From: Acidimicrobiia bacterium
Lineage (GTDB): Bacteria; Actinomycetota; Acidimicrobiia; Spongiisociales; ZC4RG35
Length of the DNA: 10,771 nucleotides
Reading direction: 5' to 3'
Assembly: GCA_029865445.1 (NCBI GenBank)
Contig: JAOUGY010000112.1
Coordinates: 1-10,771, forward strand
Positions 8,010-10,771 of the stretch are shown one piece after another. Under the pieces are notes generated by a model that worked only from the letters and a program-made list of their open reading frames with translations, searched no databases and was not told the origin of the DNA. The first letter of the stretch is position 1, and every line of letters starts with the position of its first letter. The position numbers were made by a program, and so were the translations under genes.

Positions 8010-9154
8010 CACCGTCTCCCGAATCGGCGAAATACGAGTGAGAGGCCTGCGAGTGTGAGAGCGATCAAGCCCACACCCACCAGCCCACCGGCGGCCGATG
8101 GTGTGACGGTGGTTCGAATGTCCATGGAGTCGGAGGCAGAATCCGAGGATGCGCTGAATGTGACGTCGTAGTCGCCCGCAATCGCCCCGTCCGAGGGCGT
8201 CAAAGACGCGGTCACGGTGGCCGACTCGCCCGGGGCAAGCGTCGGGATCGACTCAGGAGCGAAGGTGACATCCCAGTCGGTCGGAGGGGTCGCCGTGACC
8301 ACCACATTGGAGAGAGCTGCGGTCCCGTCGTTGACGACGACGACGGGAACGTCTGTCGGGCCGCCGAGCGAGACGTCGGCGTTCAGGCGTTGGTCCGGTG
8401 TCGTGATGGTGAGGGACAACTCTCCGACGAGTTCGATGCCGACCGTGAGTGACTCGTCGATTCCCTCGCCCGTCACCGCCATGCCCACCTCGTAGGACCC
8501 GGCTTCGGCGCCGTCGGATGGGGTGGCCTTCAGGCTCACGCGGCTGGACTGACCGGCGTCGATCGAGATCACCGCCGCCTTGGCCTGTGTGGTGGGCTCG
8601 GCAGTCACTGTCCATCCGTCGGGACCCGTCGCGGCAAGGGTGACCTCGACGGTCGAGTCGGTCTCGTTGGCAACGTCCACGTTGAAAGCAAAGTCGGCAT
8701 CGCTCGGCCCACGCAACGCCGGGAAGTCGGGGGTGAGCGTGATCGAACCGGCCACCCCGGCCTTGACGGTGATGCTCAGAGGCAGTGAGAACGAACCCGC
8801 CAGAGCCGTGAACTCATAGGTGCCCTCCTCGGCGTCGCCCGGCACATCGACGTCGAGTGTCACGGTGGTGGGGACGTCTGGGTTGCCGGAGACCATGGCG
8901 GCGTCCACGGCGGCGCCGCCCCCCTTGAACTGCGCGCTCCATTCGGCTGGAAGCCCTTCGACATGAAGCGCGGAAGCGACCCCTGGGGTACCGGTGAGCC
9001 GGAGGTCGAAGGATGCCTGTTGTCCGGAGTCGACAACCACTCCCGGGTACGCGACCTCCATCTGAACGGCTGCCACCTGAGCTGATGCGGGCGTGGCCGC
9101 CACGCCCAGCCAGAGGGCCATCAACGTCATCACACCTTTGTGAACCGGACGCAT
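8009..9154 (-). CDS. Exported membrane-anchored protein with three NEW3/Ig-like repeats
   Basis: The 381-residue product has a signal peptide (about 1-25, hydrophobic core TLMALWLGVAA, likely cleavage ASA|Q). Three beta-rich repeats follow, at about 30-132, 136-245 and 246-350. Each repeat has a Trp in a GLPAEW, GPDGW or PPTDW turn (Trp72, Trp181, Trp294), and repeats 2 and 3 have a TPSDGA-x-AG-x-Y motif near their ends (211-221, 319-329), matching the NEW3 domain. A single C-terminal helix (about 354-375) followed by RRFGRR anchors it with the repeats outside. The ATG at 9152-9154 is supported by AAAGGA at 9160-9165; the open frame extends upstream but without export features. It is the first gene of an operon with an ABC ATPase and an ABC-2 permease. 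NEW3-type membrane proteins (COG1470-like) are known beside such transporters, but their role is not established. I infer an extracytoplasmic substrate-capture or scaffold role. Confidence 0.88.
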   Translation of the reverse strand: MRPVHKGVMTLMALWLGVAATPASAQVAAVQMEVAYPGVVVDSGQQASFDLRLTGTPGVASALHVEGLPAEWSAQFKGGGAAVDAAMVSGNPDVPTTVTLDVDVPGDAEEGTYEFTALAGSFSLPLSITVKAGVAGSITLTPDFPALRGPSDADFAFNVDVANETDSTVEVTLAATGPDGWTVTAEPTTQAKAAVISIDAGQSSRVSLKATPSDGAEAGSYEVGMAVTGEGIDESLTVGIELVGELSLTITTPDQRLNADVSLGGPTDVPVVVVNDGTAALSNVVVTATPPTDWDVTFAPESIPTLAPGESATVTASLTPSDGAIAGDYDVTFSASSDSASDSMDIRTTVTPSAAGGLVGVGLIALTLAGLSLVFRRFGRR

Positions 9155-9174
9155 CTCGTTCCTTTCGTGATTTC

Positions 9175-9210
9175 CAAAACCGGTTTTGCAGCACTGAGAA
9201 ACCGAGTTTC
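9175..9210 (-). promoter_or_regulatory. Two tandem palindromes, likely operators of the NEW3-ABC operon
   Basis: CAAAACCGGTTTTG (9175-9188) is a perfect 14-bp palindrome. GAAAC-CGA-GTTTC (9198-9210) is a 13-base inverted repeat with a closely related core (AAACCGGTTT versus AAACCGAGTTT). Their centres are about 22-23 bases apart, roughly two helical turns, so two dimers could bind the same DNA face. They lie 21-56 bases upstream of the NEW3 start codon. The CG-centred, A/T-flanked form resembles LacI-family operators, although other regulators are possible. No candidate regulator gene is in the window. Confidence 0.45.
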
Positions 9211-9237
9211 GACATACGCTGCGACGTCGGACATCAA
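9211..9237 (-). promoter_or_regulatory. Weak promoter candidate for the NEW3-ABC operon
   Basis: On the minus strand TTGATG (9232-9237) and TATGTC (9211-9216) are 15 bases apart, two bases shorter than optimal. The start would fall near 9204, inside the second palindrome, consistent with repression. No better -10 box was seen between 9155 and 9260, so this is only a candidate. Confidence 0.22.
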
Positions 9238-9268
9238 GCCGGGATAAAGAGCCTCGGCGCCCCGTGGA

Positions 9269-9295
9269 TTGAACCGAGCGATCGCTCGGTAGACT
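9269..9295 (+). promoter_or_regulatory. Candidate promoter of the acyl-CoA dehydrogenase
   Basis: TTGAAC (9269-9274) and TAGACT (9290-9295, a TANNNT box) flank a 15-base spacer, shorter than usual, so the -35 element may be fortuitous. Transcription would start around 9302, giving a leader of about 20 bases that carries the AGGAG ribosome binding site (9312-9316). The 18-bp palindrome fills the spacer. Confidence 0.4.
9273..9290. promoter_or_regulatory. Perfect 18-bp palindrome, probable TetR-type operator
   Basis: ACCGAGCGATCGCTCGGT is identical to its reverse complement. It ends on the first base of the TAGACT -10 box of the acyl-CoA dehydrogenase and overlaps the -35 candidate, exactly where a repressor would block RNA polymerase. 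Its length, even symmetry and ACCG/CGGT ends resemble sites bound by TetR-family repressors of acyl-CoA and aromatic catabolism in Actinomycetota. As RNA it would lie upstream of the transcript, so a DNA operator is more likely than a hairpin. No TetR gene is in the window. Confidence 0.6.
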
Positions 9296-9320
9296 CGAAC
9301 CCAGGCGACCCAGGAGTGGC

Positions 9321-10469
9321 ATGCCCGCCTTCACCCCCGAACATCTCGCCTTCCGGCGGATGGTCCGCGAGTACGTAGAGCAAGAGATCAACCCTCACGT
9401 CGATACGTGGGAGGACGAAGAGTGGATGCCGCTCCACCAGGTCTTCAAGCAGATGGGTGACCTCGGGCTGCTCGGCATCGAGTACGACCCCGAATACGGG
9501 GGTCAGGGCGCCGACCACCTCTTCACCGTGATCCTCGCCGAGGAGCTCGGCCGGGCCAACCACGGATCCATCGGCATGGCGGTGGGTGTCCAGGCCGACA
9601 TGGCGACTCCATCGCTGCACAAGTTTGGGAGCCACGAGCTCAAGGAGCGATATCTCGCCCCCGCCATCGCCGGGGACATGGTGTGTGCAATAGCGGTGAC
9701 CGAACCCGATGCCGGATCGGATGTCGCCGGCATCAAGACCAGAGCTACGCGTGACGGGGAAGACTGGGTGCTCAACGGGTCCAAGATGTACATCACCAAC
9801 TCGCTCCAGGCCGACTGGCTGTGTGTGCTGGCGCGTACCTCCGAAGAACCCGGATACGCCGGGATGAGCCAGATCATCGTGCCGGGAGACTCCGCGGGAT
9901 TCGAAGTCTCGCGCAAGCTGGACAAGCTCGGCATGCGGGCTTCGGACACCGGGTTGCTCTCGTTCACCGACGTCCGCGTCGGCGTCGAAAACACGATCGG
10001 GCTGGAGGGGATGGGATTCCAACAGCAGATGGCCCAGTTCGTGGTCGAACGGATGTGGGCTGCGTACAGCTCGGCCTCGGCATTCGAACTCGCCCTCCGT
10101 CGCACCCGTGACTACTTGAAGGAGCGGGTCGCGTTCGGCAAACCGCTCCTGAAGAACCAGTACATCCAGTACCGGCTCGCCGAGCTCGCCGCAGAGGTCG
10201 ACATGCTCAAGCACTACAACTACGCCACCGCCGAGGCGTACATGCGGGGCGAGGACCCGACCCGTTTCGCCACGATCGCCAAGCTCAAAGCCGGCCGGCT
10301 CGGGCGTGAGGTGGCCGACTGGTGTCTCCAGTTCCACGGGGGGATCGGCTACATGGAGGAGACGTGGACCACCCGGTTCCTTCGAGACAATCGTGTGGCT
10401 TCGATCGGAGCGGGGTCAGACGAGACGATGCTGCAGGTTCTCGCTCGAATGGACGGCTACTGGATTTGA
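9321..10469 (+). CDS. Acyl-CoA dehydrogenase, isovaleryl/long-chain/citronellyl-like
   Basis: This 382-residue FAD enzyme would introduce an alpha-beta double bond in an acyl-CoA and pass electrons to ETF. Domains are N-terminal helical (about 1-117), central beta (118-220, VTEPDAGSD 126-134 and NGSKMYITN 152-160 at the flavin) and C-terminal helical (230-382, AFGKPLLKNQ 271-280 and QFHGGIGYMEE 337-347). The MCAD-type catalytic Glu in the C-terminal YEGT motif is missing: that site reads IGAGS (Ala364). A Glu does occur in VVERMW (Glu243), the position of the catalytic base in isovaleryl-CoA and long-chain dehydrogenases. A branched or isoprenoid acyl-CoA is therefore more likely than a medium straight chain. 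The start has AGGAG four bases upstream. It is followed after 42 bases by an acetoacetyl-CoA synthetase, which fits leucine or citronellol-type breakdown. The probable operator in its promoter suggests substrate-induced expression. Confidence 0.92.
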   Translation: MPAFTPEHLAFRRMVREYVEQEINPHVDTWEDEEWMPLHQVFKQMGDLGLLGIEYDPEYGGQGADHLFTVILAEELGRANHGSIGMAVGVQADMATPSLHKFGSHELKERYLAPAIAGDMVCAIAVTEPDAGSDVAGIKTRATRDGEDWVLNGSKMYITNSLQADWLCVLARTSEEPGYAGMSQIIVPGDSAGFEVSRKLDKLGMRASDTGLLSFTDVRVGVENTIGLEGMGFQQQMAQFVVERMWAAYSSASAFELALRRTRDYLKERVAFGKPLLKNQYIQYRLAELAAEVDMLKHYNYATAEAYMRGEDPTRFATIAKLKAGRLGREVADWCLQFHGGIGYMEETWTTRFLRDNRVASIGAGSDETMLQVLARMDGYWI

Positions 10470-10499
10470 TCGCTCGCCGCGGCGCCCGCATGGACTGAT

Positions 10500-10505
10500 T
10501 ACCTT
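10500..10505 (+). promoter_or_regulatory. Probable -10 box of a leaderless acetoacetyl-CoA synthetase transcript
   Basis: TACCTT, a TANNNT box, ends six bases before the ATG at 10512. The six bases between are TCTCCC, with no Shine-Dalgarno sequence. This is the same arrangement as at purF and the plus-strand ATPase. No -35 element is evident. The gene may also be read through from the dehydrogenase 42 bases upstream. Confidence 0.45.
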
Positions 10506-10511
10506 TCTCCC

Positions 10512-10771
10512 ATGGCCCTCGAACCGCTGTGGACTCCCAGTGCCGACAGAATCGGCGCCTCCAACATCGAACACTTCCGTCTCGCCGCCGAGAGGCTGGC
10601 CGGGGTCGAGATTCCCGACACGATCGCGCTCCATCGGTGGTCGATCGACGACCCGGCTGCTTTCTGGTCCCTCGTGTGGGACGAGTCCGGTGTGATCGGT
10701 ACCAAGGGTGACCCGCCCTTCGCTCCGGGCGGGTCGATGCGCGAGGCGAGATTTTTTCCGAACGGGTCGCT
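10512..10771 (+). CDS. aacS: Acetoacetyl-CoA synthetase, N-terminal part only
   Basis: Only the first 86 codons are visible before the right edge. The opening EPLWTPSADRI (4-14), followed by AFWSLVWDESGV-x-G (50-63) and a basic-aromatic stretch near 80, is the N-terminal ACS-type domain of acetoacetate-CoA ligase. That enzyme activates acetoacetate with ATP and CoA through an adenylate. The AMP-binding P-loop and catalytic lysine lie beyond the window, so activity cannot be judged. Acetate and propionate ligases share the domain, but the N-terminal PLWTPS signature favours acetoacetate. Placed after an isovaleryl-type dehydrogenase, it could recover the acetoacetate made at the end of leucine or isoprenoid breakdown. 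The start is the first ATG after a TACCTT box. Confidence 0.85.
   Translation, partial: MALEPLWTPSADRIGASNIEHFRLAAERLAGVEIPDTIALHRWSIDDPAAFWSLVWDESGVIGTKGDPPFAPGGSMREARFFPNGS
10710..10735 (+). repeat. Perfect 9-bp inverted repeat inside the acetoacetyl-CoA synthetase gene
   Basis: GACCCGCCC (10710-10718) and GGGCGGGTC (10727-10735) flank an eight-base loop and would form a strong GC hairpin in the mRNA about 200 bases after the start. A run of six T occurs at 10752-10757, 16 bases past the stem, too far for a standard intrinsic terminator. It encodes ordinary residues (DPPFAPGGS), so it may be incidental. Confidence 0.45.

Noticed and set aside
9155..9391. A 79-residue N-terminal extension of the NEW3 protein
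   Set aside because: It would bury the signal peptide, includes Arg/Ser/Cys-rich sequence, crosses the palindromes and the dehydrogenase promoter, and ignores the good AAAGGA site before the internal ATG.
9234..10337. A 367-codon minus-strand frame opposite the acyl-CoA dehydrogenase
   Set aside because: It is antisense to a well-conserved enzyme and its product has no coherent domain; it is a codon-bias shadow.
10476..10485. CGCCGCGGCG palindrome between the dehydrogenase and the acetoacetyl-CoA synthetase as a terminator
   Set aside because: Once a loop is allowed, only about four base pairs remain, and no T-run follows; such GC palindromes are frequent in this base composition.

Overview
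The window is a GC-rich bacterial chromosome segment with tightly packed, often overlapping genes. A [4Fe-4S]-type PurF, GTG starts, TANNNT -10 boxes 6-7 bases upstream of start codons (leaderless transcripts), and actinobacterial-looking ABC-2 transporters and acyl-CoA enzymes suggest a high-GC Actinomycetota, possibly an acidimicrobial lineage. That placement is inference; no rRNA or other marker gene is present.

Left part (1-3443, all minus strand): purF and purM, the first and fifth steps of de novo purine synthesis, form a translationally coupled pair (TGATG junction) read from a probable leaderless promoter in front of purF. Downstream of purM, after a 141-base gap with its own likely promoter, is a class III PLP aminotransferase (GABA/omega-amino type) that runs off the left edge.

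Middle part (3444-9154): a 347-base gene-free divergent spacer is followed by two unrelated ABC exporter modules facing each other. The plus-strand module (3792-6112) is an ATPase plus a 524-residue permease that looks like two fused ABC-2 half-permeases. The minus-strand module (9154 down to 6122) is a three-gene operon: a secreted, membrane-anchored protein with three NEW3/Ig-like repeats, an ABC ATPase, and a six-helix ABC-2 permease. Their stop codons are only nine bases apart and no strong terminator lies between them.

Right part (9155-10771): the divergent control region between the NEW3 operon and an acyl-CoA dehydrogenase carries three palindromes. Two tandem A/T-flanked CCG-centred ones lie on the NEW3 side. 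A perfect 18-bp palindrome resembling a TetR-type operator lies in the dehydrogenase promoter. The dehydrogenase has its catalytic glutamate at the isovaleryl-CoA/long-chain position. It is followed 42 bases later by the start of an acetoacetyl-CoA synthetase with its own probable leaderless promoter. Together these suggest a leucine, branched acyl-CoA or isoprenoid catabolic locus continuing to the right.

No RNA genes, mobile elements, CRISPR arrays or origins were seen. The most interesting parts are the NEW3-ABC exporter operon of unknown substrate, the palindrome cluster at 9175-9290, and the recurring leaderless promoter signal.
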